Assembly (NCBI GenBank): GCA_900545955.1
Contig: URAU01000028.1
Coordinates: forward strand, 1 to 11,124
From: an uncultured Porphyromonadaceae bacterium
Lineage (GTDB): Bacteria > Bacteroidota > Bacteroidia > Bacteroidales > Muribaculaceae
Reading direction: 5' to 3'
DNA: 11,124 nucleotides
In this document: in pieces, positions 1 through 7,753 of the stretch
Numbering within the stretch: position 1 is the stretch's first letter
Layout of the letters: each line of letters begins with the position of its first letter
Notes under the pieces: model-generated
Seen by the model: the letters and a program-made list of their open reading frames with translations, nothing else
What the model was told of the DNA's origin: nothing
Database searches by the model: none
Position numbers and translations under genes: made by a program

Positions 1-87
1 AGCCATATCAGCCGCCCTCCGATTTGACTGGCAGCCGCTTACAGCAGAAAGAAAAATTTTGGCAGAAGTCCAGGAAAGAAGCGAAAA

Positions 88-1167
88 TCAGAGCGAGGAA
101 CGGCTGAGGAGGAAGGGACGGAGGCGCGAGAGGACGAGGTCGGGGGAAATCAGCGCATAGCGAGCTTCATACGACATGGAGGCAAGACGGGGCTCGACGG
201 TGGTATCGGGAGAGGAGGGATTATTGACCGTGAGGGCATCGGTAGCGTCGATGGCGAGAGCCTCGACGGAATTGGAGATTATCCAGTTGGATTTGCGGAC
301 GTCGGGTGAGACAATGACGAGCGAAGGTGTGCCGACAGCCTGGGCTATATGGCGCGCACCGCCTTCGTTGCCGAAGTAAGCCGTAGAGAGCGATGCAAGG
401 GCTACAAGCTCGCGCATTGAGGAGGCGCGCACATTAATATATACAGAGGCGGGCGAGCCGAGGTCGGCATAGAGCCTACGCGCAGCCTCCTCTTCGTAGC
501 CGGGGGCATAGTTGAAGACAATCTGCCACTGAGGAAACTCCCGAACCACCGCTTCCATAACCTTGCGCATATTTTCCATGGGCCAGGATTTGTGGGCGAG
601 TTTGGATACGACTCCACACAGAAGAATCGGCCGGGTCAGGTCAATACCCTCCGATTGCAGATAGCGGCGATACGCGGTAATCTCGTCGGGCGTTACGGAC
701 AGCGAAAAATCGCGGGTAGGTGCAATCGGGCCGAATACGGCCAACGGCTCAAGAAAACGAAGATTATGCGTAACGACATCGACAGAGGCATCGCCGACGG
801 GGATGCGCCGGTTCATGACAAAGCGTGTATAGCCCTTACGGAGACCAACTCGCAACCGCGCGAACGGAGCAAATAAACTGAACGGCAGACAATTGGGTGT
901 AGAGCGCATATCTATTACGGCATCGTAGCGCTCGGAGACCATAAGTTTCAGAATTTTCCACAGATAGCGCAGCGGCGAATGGCGCACTTCGGGAGTGAAT
1001 GAGATAACGCGGTCGACCGAGGGATGCCCCGCAAAGAGGTCGGCGAGCTGCGAATTGAGCACAAAATGGATTTCGGCATCGGGGAAACTCCGACGTATGG
1101 AATTGAGCAGAGCCGTAGCGAGCACGGCGTCGCCCATCTGGCGGAAACGGATAACGAGGAACTTCAT
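88..1167 (-). CDS. Glycosyltransferase family 9 (heptosyltransferase-like) protein
   Basis: Predicted cytoplasmic or membrane-associated GT-B enzyme of 359 residues that would add a sugar (heptose or similar, from a nucleotide-activated donor) during LPS or other surface-glycan assembly. The N-terminus reads MKFLVIRFRQMGDAVLAT, the family's opening strand and loop. Asp13 falls where E. coli WaaC has its catalytic base. The C-terminal donor-binding half carries HKSWPMENM (about 192-200) and GNEGGARHIAQAVGTP (266-281), the Bacteroidetes version of the usual GN(D/E)xGxxH loop. About 70 residues after the loop are poorly conserved. The start at 1167 was chosen because family members begin right at this strand; the open frame runs back to a GTG at 1320, but a good promoter for this gene lies inside that extension. 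It is divergent from dnaE. The exact donor and acceptor cannot be told from sequence. Family call is strong, substrate unknown. Confidence 0.88.
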   Translation of the reverse strand: MKFLVIRFRQMGDAVLATALLNSIRRSFPDAEIHFVLNSQLADLFAGHPSVDRVISFTPEVRHSPLRYLWKILKLMVSERYDAVIDMRSTPNCLPFSLFAPFARLRVGLRKGYTRFVMNRRIPVGDASVDVVTHNLRFLEPLAVFGPIAPTRDFSLSVTPDEITAYRRYLQSEGIDLTRPILLCGVVSKLAHKSWPMENMRKVMEAVVREFPQWQIVFNYAPGYEEEAARRLYADLGSPASVYINVRASSMRELVALASLSTAYFGNEGGARHIAQAVGTPSLVIVSPDVRKSNWIISNSVEALAIDATDALTVNNPSSPDTTVEPRLASMSYEARYALISPDLVLSRLRPFLLSRSSL

Positions 1168-1224
1168 AGCTTCAAGCCGCCAGCCGCCGAAAGCCTCAGA
1201 AGAGGGGCGGCCCAGAGCGGCAGA

Positions 1225-1257
1225 CAAAGTTACCAACATTTGCGCATGATTAACAAT
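1225..1257 (-). promoter_or_regulatory. Bacteroidetes-type promoter for the glycosyltransferase gene
   Basis: Read on the minus strand, 1232-1225 spells TAACTTTG, an exact match to the Bacteroidetes -7 consensus TAnnTTTG. Twenty-one bases upstream, 1257-1254 spells ATTG, three of four matches to the -33 TTTG box. Transcription would begin near 1219 and leave a leader of about 50 bases before the ATG at 1167. This also argues against any start codon upstream of about 1219. Inferred from consensus only. Confidence 0.5.
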
Positions 1258-1287
1258 TGCGGGCGCTGAAAATCGCAAAAAAAAATA

Positions 1288-1295
1288 TAAATTTG
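1288..1295 (+). promoter_or_regulatory. Probable -7 element of the dnaE-trxA promoter
   Basis: TAAATTTG at 1288-1295 matches the Bacteroidetes -7 consensus TAnnTTTG exactly and sits downstream of an A-tract. The predicted start site, near 1302, would give a leader of about 65 bases before dnaE. No good -33 TTTG is present at the expected distance; the best is GCTG at 1265-1268 with a 19-base gap, so the call is moderate. Together with the opposing promoter at 1225-1257 it makes a compact divergent control region. Confidence 0.4.
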
Positions 1296-1368
1296 CAACT
1301 CGTGCGACTACGTCGACCACACGCCAAAGCCCCGTTTTCCCCTACCAGAATCATACCGAAAACACAGT

Positions 1369-4300
1369 ATGCAGCCATTCGTTCACCTTCACGTACATAC
1401 CCAATATTCGATACTCGACGGCCAGGCCTCAATCGAGGCACTGGTCGACAAGGCCATTGCCAACGGCATGCCGGCGCTTGCTATCACCGACCACGGCAAC
1501 ATGTTCGGCATAAAGGAATTCTTCAACTACGTAAATAAGAAGAACGGCAAAACCAAAGGAGCGATAAAAGACGCCGAGAAAGCTGCCGCCGAAGCCCTCG
1601 AGCAAGGCGACGCAGCTACCGCCGAGGCCAAGAAGGCCGAAGCGGCCCAGCTGAAGAAAAAAATCCTGAAACCGATATTCGGCTGTGAGGTCTACGTGGC
1701 AAACACTACCCTCGACGTGCATACCGACAAGCACGACACGGGCCGACACCTGATTCTTCTTGCCAAGAACGAACGCGGCTACCATAACCTCGTGAAAATA
1801 GTGTCGAAGGCGTGGACCGACGGATTCTATTCGCATCCGCGTACCGACAAGCACGAAATCGCCGCCCACCGCGAGGGCATCATCGTATGCTCGGCCTGCC
1901 TTGGCGGAGAGATTCCGAAACTTATAACTGCCGGAAACATCGAGGCTGCCGAGGAATCCGTAAAATGGTGGAAAGAGACCTTCGGCGACGACTACTATCT
2001 GGAGCTGCAACGCCACAAGGCCACCACCCCCAACGCCAACCAGGAAGCCTACCCGATGCAGCAGAAAGTGAACGCCGAGCTTCTGCGCATGGCCGACAAA
2101 TTCGGAATCAAGGTAATAGCCACGAACGACGTGCATTTTGTGAACGAGACCGACGCCGACGCCCACGAGCGACTGATCTGCGTAAGCACCAACAAGCGCA
2201 TCACCGACGAGAACCGCATGCTCTACAGCAAGCAGGAATGGCTGAAGACCACGGCGGAGATGAACACGGTGTTTGCCGACGTGCCCCAGGCACTGGCCAA
2301 CACCATAGAAATCGCCGACAAAGTAGAGACCTACGACATCGATCACGCCCCGATCATGCCCTTCTTCGCCATCCCCGAGGAATTCGGAACCGAAGAAGAA
2401 TACCGCAGCAGGATAACGCGCGAGGAACTTTTCAACGAATTTACCCGCGACGAGAACGGCAACGTGGTGCTCAGCGAGGAGGAGGCCAACAAAAAAATCG
2501 AGAAACTCGGCGGCTACGAGAAGTTGTACCGCATAAAATTCGAGGCCGACTATCTGGCCAAACTCGCCTACGAGGGCGCCAGGAAACGCTACGGGAATCC
2601 GCTGACTCCCGAGCTGGAGGAGCGCATAAAATTCGAGCTGCACATAATGAAGACCATGGGCTTTCCGGGTTACTTCCTCATTGTGCAGGACTTCATCAAC
2701 GTGTCGCGCGACAAGCTTGGCGTAAGCGTCGGACCGGGCCGTGGCTCGGCCGCCGGGTCGTGTGTGGCCTACTGCCTTGGCATCACGCAGATTGACCCTA
2801 TAAAATACGACCTGCTGTTCGAACGTTTCCTGAACCCGGACCGCATATCGCTGCCTGATATCGACGTGGATTTCGACGACGACGGGCGCGCGCGCGTGCT
2901 GCAGTACGTCACCGAAAAATACGGCGCTGAAAACGTGGCGCACATCATAACCTACGGCACCATGGCCACGAAGATGGCCATCAAGGACGTTGCCCGCGTG
3001 GAGGGCCTCCCCATTCCCGAGAGCGACCGCCTGGTGAAACTCATTCCGCGCCACATGCCGGAGGTAAACGGCAAAGAGGCTAAACTCAACCTTACGAACT
3101 GCTACAAGCTCGTGCCGGAATTCAAAGCCGAGCTTCAGAGTCCGAACCCGCTGGTGCAGGAGACGCTGAAATACGCCGAGCAGCTGGAGGGTAACGTCAG
3201 AGGCACGGGCGTACACGCCTGCGGAGTAATCATATGCCGCGACAAAATCAGCGACTGGGTGCCGGTGAGCACCGCCGTCGACAAACTCGACGGCCGCGTG
3301 CTCGTGACGCAATACGAAGGAAGAGTGATCGAGGAGACCGGACTTATCAAGATGGACTTCCTGGGGCTGAAGACGCTCACCATAATAATGAACGCCGTCC
3401 GCAACATCAAGCTCACCCAAGGAAAGGACGTCGACATGGACACCATCCCCATCGACGACCCGGCAACCTACAAGCTCTACTGCGAGGGACGCACCGTAGG
3501 CACATTCCAGTTTGAGTCGGCCGGCATGCAGAAATATCTGCGCGAGCTGCAGCCGAGTTCGTTCGAGGACCTCATAGCCATGAACGCCCTCTATCGCCCG
3601 GGCCCCATGGACTATATTCCCGACTTCATCGACCGCAAGCACGGGAAAAAGCCGATCGAGTACGACATACCGGAGATGGAGAAGTATCTCAAGGATACGT
3701 ACGGCATCACGGTGTATCAGGAGCAGGTGATGCTACTGTCGCGACTGCTGGCCAACTTTACACGCGGCGAGAGCGACACCCTGCGCAAAGCCATGGGCAA
3801 AAAGCTCATCGACAAGATGAACCACCTGAAGGGGAAATTCCTTGCCGGAGGACAGGCAAACGGACACGATCCCGCCGTTCTCGAAAAGATATGGAAGGAC
3901 TGGGAGAAATTCGCCTCGTATGCCTTCAACAAGAGTCACGCCACCTGCTACAGCTGGGTGGCCTTCCAGACGGCATACCTCAAGGCCAACTATCCGGCCG
4001 AATACATGGCGGCCGTGCTGAGCAACAACAAGACTGACCTGGCGAAGCTCACGAACTTTATGGACGAGTGCAAATCGATGCACATTCCCGTAAAGGGACC
4101 TGACGTAAACGAATCGTTCAGCGATTTCGGCGTGAACTCCAAGGGCGACATCCGCTTCGGGCTCAGCGCCGTGAAAGGCGTGGGCGAAGCCGCCGTGGCC
4201 GAGATAATCCGCGCACGCGACGAGGGAGGCCGTTTTCTGAACGTCTACGACTTCGTGGAGCGCGTTCCGTTCAACGTAATCAACCGTCGCACACTCGAAT

Positions 4301-5160
4301 CGCTCGTTCTGGCCGGCGCGCTCGACTGCTTCGAAGGGGTGAAACGCGAAGACTTCTTCGAGAAGAACGCCCGCGACGAGACTCTCGCAGAACAGCTTCT
4401 GCGCTACGGACAGCAGTACCAGAAGGCCGCTTCCGACCAGTCGGCCTCGCTTTTCGGCGATATGGATGCCGAGCTAAACACGGCAGGCCGCCCTGAAATC
4501 AAGTCGGCGGTGCCCTGGGTCGACGCCGTGCGTCTTGAAAAAGAGCATGAGCTCGTAGGGATGTATCTGTCGGCTCATCCTCTCGATCCCTATTATATGG
4601 AGCTGAACTACGGGCTGACCTCGATAAAGGAATATGCGGAGGCCATTCCTGAAGAGGGCCGCGAAATAAGTTTTGGCGGAATGGTGACGAAATTCGACTC
4701 GCGTCCGAGTTCGCGCGGCGGCAATTTCGGCATACTCTCGATGGAGGACTACACCGGGAGCTGCGAACTGCGCCTGTTCGGCCAGAAATATATCGACTTC
4801 GCCAACTACGGCAAGCCCGGCACGCCGATAATGGTGACAGGCCGCTTCGAGAGGCGGTATAACGGCGAAGTGCGTTTCGAAGTGCAGCGCATCCGGCTGC
4901 TCAACGAAGTGAAAGGCCAGATGCTGAGCGGCATCAGCCTGGATCTCGAGCCGGAAGAGGTAAACGACCGGCTCAACGGCGTGCTGCAGGAAATACTGAA
5001 ATCGTCGGGAGAAAACCACGGCAACCTGACGGTGCGCATTTTCGACAAGACATCGAACAAATACATCAAGCTGACCTCCGGGTTCAAGATTCCGCTTACG
5101 CGCGAACTGACAAAGAAACTGGATTCTCTTGAGGTAAAATATGATTTCTCGCTCAATTGA
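1369..5160 (+). CDS. dnaE: DNA polymerase III subunit alpha (replicative polymerase, DnaE type)
   Basis: Catalytic subunit of the replicative polymerase, 1263 residues, a normal length for Bacteroidetes. The PHP domain spans about 1-290 and appears to retain all nine metal ligands of active PHP exonucleases: H8, H10, D17, H42, E107, H127, C177, D254 and H256. Between H42 and E107 lies a lysine/alanine/glutamate-rich insertion (about 57-100), probably helical. The polymerase core has GPGRGSAAGS (455-464) and PDIDVDF (496-502), with D499 and D501 as the catalytic pair and D553 in the SDRLVKLIP segment as the probable third aspartate. Further features are TVYQEQVM, a helix-hairpin-helix SAVKGVGEAA (about 933-942), a clamp-binding hexapeptide QSASLF (1024-1029), an OB fold from about 1100, and a C-terminal region of the kind that contacts tau. 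It lies 60 bases upstream of trxA with no obvious promoter between, so co-transcription is likely. Identification is secure. Confidence 0.98.
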   Translation: MQPFVHLHVHTQYSILDGQASIEALVDKAIANGMPALAITDHGNMFGIKEFFNYVNKKNGKTKGAIKDAEKAAAEALEQGDAATAEAKKAEAAQLKKKILKPIFGCEVYVANTTLDVHTDKHDTGRHLILLAKNERGYHNLVKIVSKAWTDGFYSHPRTDKHEIAAHREGIIVCSACLGGEIPKLITAGNIEAAEESVKWWKETFGDDYYLELQRHKATTPNANQEAYPMQQKVNAELLRMADKFGIKVIATNDVHFVNETDADAHERLICVSTNKRITDENRMLYSKQEWLKTTAEMNTVFADVPQALANTIEIADKVETYDIDHAPIMPFFAIPEEFGTEEEYRSRITREELFNEFTRDENGNVVLSEEEANKKIEKLGGYEKLYRIKFEADYLAKLAYEGARKRYGNPLTPELEERIKFELHIMKTMGFPGYFLIVQDFINVSRDKLGVSVGPGRGSAAGSCVAYCLGITQIDPIKYDLLFERFLNPDRISLPDIDVDFDDDGRARVLQYVTEKYGAENVAHIITYGTMATKMAIKDVARVEGLPIPESDRLVKLIPRHMPEVNGKEAKLNLTNCYKLVPEFKAELQSPNPLVQETLKYAEQLEGNVRGTGVHACGVIICRDKISDWVPVSTAVDKLDGRVLVTQYEGRVIEETGLIKMDFLGLKTLTIIMNAVRNIKLTQGKDVDMDTIPIDDPATYKLYCEGRTVGTFQFESAGMQKYLRELQPSSFEDLIAMNALYRPGPMDYIPDFIDRKHGKKPIEYDIPEMEKYLKDTYGITVYQEQVMLLSRLLANFTRGESDTLRKAMGKKLIDKMNHLKGKFLAGGQANGHDPAVLEKIWKDWEKFASYAFNKSHATCYSWVAFQTAYLKANYPAEYMAAVLSNNKTDLAKLTNFMDECKSMHIPVKGPDVNESFSDFGVNSKGDIRFGLSAVKGVGEAAVAEIIRARDEGGRFLNVYDFVERVPFNVINRRTLESLVLAGALDCFEGVKREDFFEKNARDETLAEQLLRYGQQYQKAASDQSASLFGDMDAELNTAGRPEIKSAVPWVDAVRLEKEHELVGMYLSAHPLDPYYMELNYGLTSIKEYAEAIPEEGREISFGGMVTKFDSRPSSRGGNFGILSMEDYTGSCELRLFGQKYIDFANYGKPGTPIMVTGRFERRYNGEVRFEVQRIRLLNEVKGQMLSGISLDLEPEEVNDRLNGVLQEILKSSGENHGNLTVRIFDKTSNKYIKLTSGFKIPLTRELTKKLDSLEVKYDFSLN

Positions 5161-5220
5161 ACGATTCCATGACTCCGACACAACAAACAATTGAAATCAC
5201 AACATAAAAACAACAACTCA

Positions 5221-5544
5221 ATGGCTTTACAAATTACCGACGACAACGCCCGCGCACTCATCGAATCGGGCAAACCCGTGATTATCGATTTCTGGGCCAC
5301 ATGGTGCGGCCCCTGCATGGCAATGGCTCCGCTCATCGACGAGCTTGCCACAGAGTATGCCGACCAGGTGACCATCGGGAAATACAATGTGGACGAAGAA
5401 GGAGACCTCAGCTCGGAATTCCGCATCATGTCGCTCCCCACACTGCTTTTCTTCAAGAACGGCAAGAAAACCGACCTGCGCCTTACCGGCTCGCAGAACC
5501 GCGCGACGCTGGAAGCCAAGATAAAGGAGCTGATAGCCTTATAA
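5221..5544 (+). CDS. trxA: Thioredoxin
   Basis: Small cytoplasmic dithiol-disulfide reductant of 107 residues, a full-length single thioredoxin fold. The active site WCGPC is at 28-32 (C29, C32), preceded by the buried acid D23 in the IIDFWATW strand. P37 is the helix-kinking proline and P73 in MSLPT is the cis-proline facing the active site. There is no signal peptide, so it acts in the cytoplasm, with ribonucleotide reductase and peroxiredoxins as usual partners, reduced by thioredoxin reductase (not in the window). The ATG at 5221 follows an A-rich leader typical of Bacteroidetes; an in-frame TTG at 5191 would only add a polar tail and is rejected. It sits 60 bases after dnaE and before a strong hairpin, so it is probably the last gene of a dnaE-trxA transcript, a pairing I recall from other Bacteroidales. 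Confidence 0.96.
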   Translation: MALQITDDNARALIESGKPVIIDFWATWCGPCMAMAPLIDELATEYADQVTIGKYNVDEEGDLSSEFRIMSLPTLLFFKNGKKTDLRLTGSQNRATLEAKIKELIAL

Positions 5545-5580
5545 TCCAGAAGGCACCTCTTCGCCATCCGGCTACGAAAC

Positions 5581-5618
5581 AGGCGGCATGCAAATTGGTC
5601 TGAATTTGCATGCCGCCT
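5581..5618. terminator. Bidirectional hairpin terminator between trxA and the OmpA-like gene
   Basis: AGGCGGCATGCAAATT (5581-5596) pairs perfectly over 16 bases with 5603-5618, leaving a six-base loop GGTCTG. The GC-rich outer stem is followed by TATTATTAT on the plus strand and GTTTCG on the minus strand, so neither side has a full T-run. It lies between two convergent genes, 37 bases after the trxA stop and 32 bases after the end of the minus-strand gene, which is where a shared terminator would be expected. Confidence 0.75.
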
Positions 5619-5649
5619 TATTATTATGCGGAGAATTTATGTTCGGGGA

Positions 5650-6345
5650 TTACTGGAGAGTACCGGCGTTGGCCTGATTGATCATGTTCTGGTCGGCTGT
5701 AATGTAGATTTCCACACGGCGGTTCTGCGCGCGGCCGGCAGCCGTATCGTTGGATGCGACGTAGTCGGCCATAGGGATACCCTGAGCTGTAACACGAGTG
5801 GGCGACACTCCGCTGTTCACCAGGAAGGAGTCGACAGCAGCTGCGCGACCGTTGGCCACACGGGTATTGACCTCCATGGAACCGGTGTTGTCGGTAAAGC
5901 CGTAGATCTGTACGTTTGTGTCGGGGTTCTGCTTGAGCGAGTTTGCGAACTGGGCGAGCTCGGTCTGAGCGTTGGCGCTAAGGGTCGTGCCGTTGGTGGG
6001 GAACAGGATACCTCCGGGGAATGTAACCTTGATGGCCGTTAAGCCGTTCTGGTCGGTTACAGTCTGGACTTCGGCATCCTTGAGCTGCTGCTCGAGTTCA
6101 GCCTTCTGCTTATCCATCTTTTTACCGATAAGCGCACCGGCGCCTGCACCTACGGCAGCTCCGATGGCAGCTCCGATGCCGGCACCCTTGCCGCCACCGA
6201 TCAGAGCGCCGATACCGGCGCCGAGAGCACCGCCGCCACCCCCGCCGATGAGGGCACCTTTACCGGTATTGGTCATTGACGAACAGCCGGACAGCAACAT
6301 GCCGGCAGCAAGCGTAGCGCAGCAGATTTGTTTCAGAGTCTTCAT
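5650..6345 (-). CDS. Glycine-zipper OmpA-family outer-membrane lipoprotein (YiaD-like)
   Basis: 231-residue envelope lipoprotein. The N-terminus is a type II signal peptide with lipobox LLSGC (Cys21 lipidated). Residues about 28-75 are a glycine zipper of repeated GxxxG/GAxxG steps that could insert in or lie on the membrane. A short charged helix (76-92) links to an OmpA-like peptidoglycan-binding domain (about 105-217). In it, D152 of GFTDNTGS and R167 of NGRAAAV are spaced exactly like the diaminopimelate-binding Asp and Arg of A. baumannii OmpA (15 apart), and NRRVEIYI (208-215) is the closing strand. No run of acidic residues follows Cys21 (it reads SSMTNTGK), so the Bacteroidetes surface-export signal is absent and a periplasm-facing outer-membrane location is inferred. 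The likely role is tethering the outer membrane to the cell wall. It resembles E. coli YiaD in domain order. It is transcribed alone and converges with trxA. Confidence 0.9.
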   Translation of the reverse strand: MKTLKQICCATLAAGMLLSGCSSMTNTGKGALIGGGGGGALGAGIGALIGGGKGAGIGAAIGAAVGAGAGALIGKKMDKQKAELEQQLKDAEVQTVTDQNGLTAIKVTFPGGILFPTNGTTLSANAQTELAQFANSLKQNPDTNVQIYGFTDNTGSMEVNTRVANGRAAAVDSFLVNSGVSPTRVTAQGIPMADYVASNDTAAGRAQNRRVEIYITADQNMINQANAGTLQ

Positions 6346-6397
6346 GAATTCTATGTTTTTAGTTGTAAAGATTTCTGTGTGGTCGGAACGTGCCCGA

Positions 6398-6427
6398 CAA
6401 TTCTATAAGACCGCCGTAAAGCGAAAA
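6398..6427 (-). promoter_or_regulatory. Weak candidate promoter for the OmpA-like lipoprotein
   Basis: On the minus strand 6405-6398 spells TAGAATTG, one mismatch from TAnnTTTG, and TTTT at 6427-6424 stands 18 bases upstream as a -33-like box. The leader would be about 45 bases. Both boxes are imperfect, so this is only the best candidate in the region. Confidence 0.28.
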
Positions 6428-6592
6428 GGTTAATTCCAGCCCTTATTTTTTCAGGAAGAAATTGATGGCATACTACGGCACTCTCATTTCTATATACAAT
6501 CGGAACGGCACTAAAGTTCGAAAGCTCACGAGGGCATCGACCGACGTAGCCACGTGGGCCACAGCGCCTAAGCAGCCGGCTCCGAATCTTTT

Positions 6593-6624
6593 TTTGGGAT
6601 ATTGGGGATAAATGCCTAAATTCG
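6593..6624 (+). promoter_or_regulatory. Candidate Bacteroidetes promoter for the EamA transporter
   Basis: TTTG at 6593-6596 (an exact -33 box) is separated by 20 bases from TAAATTCG at 6617-6624, one mismatch from the -7 consensus TAnnTTTG. Transcription would start near 6631, leaving about 60 bases of leader before the ATG at 6692. The spacing matches known Bacteroides promoters. Inferred from consensus only. Confidence 0.42.
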
Positions 6625-6691
6625 CAGTAGAGATACGGCCTTTATACATCTTTTTGAGGCGTAAACCGGTATAATCACAGAATAAGTCCAT

Positions 6692-7648
6692 ATGGCCTCG
6701 CCAACCTGGAAAACCAACAGCCAAAAAGCCAAATTGATCAGTCACCTGTGTGCGTTGCTCGTCGTCACTGTATGGGGAGCTTCGTTTGTCAGCACCAAAG
6801 TTCTGACCAATGCGGGCCTCGGCGCCGTAGAAATCTATATATACCGCTTCGTGCTGGCGTATCTGCTCGTGTTGGCAGCCTGCCACAAACGGATTTTCGC
6901 CGACAACCTGCGCGACGAGCTGCTATTCGCCGTATGCGGGCTCTGCGGCGGAAGCATCTATTTCATAGCTGAGAACAATGCGGTGAACTACACACGCGTG
7001 AGCGATGTATCGATGATCACCACGCTGGCTCCGCTGCTCACAACTCTTCTTGTCGGCGCGCTTTACAAAAACGAACGTCCCGGGCGATGGACCTACATCA
7101 GCTCTCTAATAGCATTTGCAGGCGTGGGATGCATCGTCTTCAAGGATGGCCTGACATCCGAGGCAAATAGTCCCGACGCGCTCAGCGCATCCGTAGGGCA
7201 GATGCTTGCTCTCGGAGCGGCCTTTTCGTGGGCCATCTATTCGGTTGTGCTCCGCAAGCTTAACGTAACATACTCCGCTCAGTTCATAACACGCAAGACG
7301 TTTTTCTACGGCCTTCTCACGGCACTCCCCTTCTGGATGGTATCGTCGGAACCAATTGCGGAGCCATCGGTACTGCTCCGACCGGAGGTACTTGGCAATC
7401 TGCTGTTTCTGGGTGTTGTATGCTCGATGCTTGCCTATCTGCTGTGGTCGTCGGTAATGCGTGTGCTCGGCGCGATAACCACCAACAACTACCTTTATGT
7501 GCAGCCCATAGCCACAATGATTATCGCCGCGTGTCTTTTCGCCAACGATCCCATCACGCTTATCGGCTGCTTCGGCGCATTCCTGATTATCGGAGGTCTA
7601 TGGCTCGGCGATTATATGAATCACCGGCAGGCGTTAGGCCGCGAATGA
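6692..7648 (+). CDS. EamA/DMT-superfamily inner-membrane transporter
   Basis: 318-residue integral inner-membrane protein of the drug/metabolite transporter superfamily. The sequence shows about ten hydrophobic helices arranged as two EamA repeats: the first begins at about 16 (SHLCALLVVTVWGASFVSTK), the second at about 168 (GQMLALGAAFSWAIYSVVL). The paired WGASF and FSWAIYSV segments are the usual first-helix signatures of each repeat. A polar loop (about 150-167) joins the halves and a short charged tail ends the protein. Family members export or import amino acids, nucleotides, sugars or drugs, and the substrate cannot be read from the sequence. The start gives a short cytoplasmic N-terminus before helix 1, as expected. 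It is transcribed alone and converges with the ROK kinase across a strong hairpin, so context gives no clue to substrate. Family call is strong. Confidence 0.9.
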   Translation: MASPTWKTNSQKAKLISHLCALLVVTVWGASFVSTKVLTNAGLGAVEIYIYRFVLAYLLVLAACHKRIFADNLRDELLFAVCGLCGGSIYFIAENNAVNYTRVSDVSMITTLAPLLTTLLVGALYKNERPGRWTYISSLIAFAGVGCIVFKDGLTSEANSPDALSASVGQMLALGAAFSWAIYSVVLRKLNVTYSAQFITRKTFFYGLLTALPFWMVSSEPIAEPSVLLRPEVLGNLLFLGVVCSMLAYLLWSSVMRVLGAITTNNYLYVQPIATMIIAACLFANDPITLIGCFGAFLIIGGLWLGDYMNHRQALGRE

Positions 7649-7660
7649 CGTCAACGTGAC

Positions 7661-7731
7661 ATAATTAAAAGCAACTGACAGATTCACGTTCCCGAATCGG
7701 GGGATTGAGTCTGTCAGTTGCTTTTAATTAT
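7661..7731. terminator. Bidirectional terminator with a perfect 22-bp stem
   Basis: Positions 7661-7682 and 7710-7731 are perfect inverted copies over 22 bases. The core is GCAACTGACAGA (7671-7682), flanked outside by AATTAAAA and its complement TTTTAATT, so each strand reads as a GC-containing stem followed by a T-rich tract. The 27-base loop contains a further small pairing, TCCC with GGGA around GAATC. It starts 12 bases after the transporter stop and lies 22 bases beyond the end of the convergent kinase gene, the position of a shared terminator. Confidence 0.85.
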
Positions 7732-7753
7732 AGGAGTCTCCTAAGGATAGGAA

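Larger units (their letters stand above)
6346..6691. other. Divergent intergenic region, two candidate promoters and no gene seen
   Basis: These 346 bases separate the minus-strand OmpA-like gene from the plus-strand transporter. Apart from a weak promoter at each side (6398-6427 minus, 6593-6624 plus) I see no tRNA, riboswitch consensus, hairpin of note or convincing small gene in the middle (about 6430-6590). An open frame on the minus strand runs through it and into the transporter gene, but its product is unlike any family I know and has no leader signals. Confidence 0.5.

Noticed and set aside
1..87. Possible start of another minus-strand gene: ATG at 6-4 with GGAGG-like bases upstream.
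   Set aside because: Only two codons lie inside the window and ribosome sites of this kind are not reliable in Bacteroidetes, so it cannot be supported. I also see no clear terminator for the glycosyltransferase here.
1168..1320. N-terminal extension of the glycosyltransferase to a GTG at 1320.
   Set aside because: Family 9 enzymes begin at the MKFLVIRF strand, and an exact promoter -7 box lies within the extension, so transcription probably starts downstream of it.
1429..3642. A 737-codon open frame on the minus strand, opposite dnaE.
   Set aside because: It is antisense to an unmistakable polymerase gene and its translation resembles no family. G/C-ending codons in dnaE simply remove stops from this opposite frame.
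5191..5220. TTG start that would lengthen thioredoxin by ten residues.
   Set aside because: Thioredoxins of this type begin a few residues before the first strand, and the ATG at 5221 fits. The extra residues are polar and translated from an A-rich leader.
6121..6270. Repetitive GC-rich tract considered as a DNA repeat array.
   Set aside because: It encodes the glycine zipper of the lipoprotein. The periodicity comes from Gly/Ala codons and is not a separate repeat element.
6473..6886. 137-codon minus-strand frame across the gap upstream of the transporter.
   Set aside because: It overlaps the transporter's first helices on the opposite strand, shows no recognisable domain, and has no supporting promoter or start signal.
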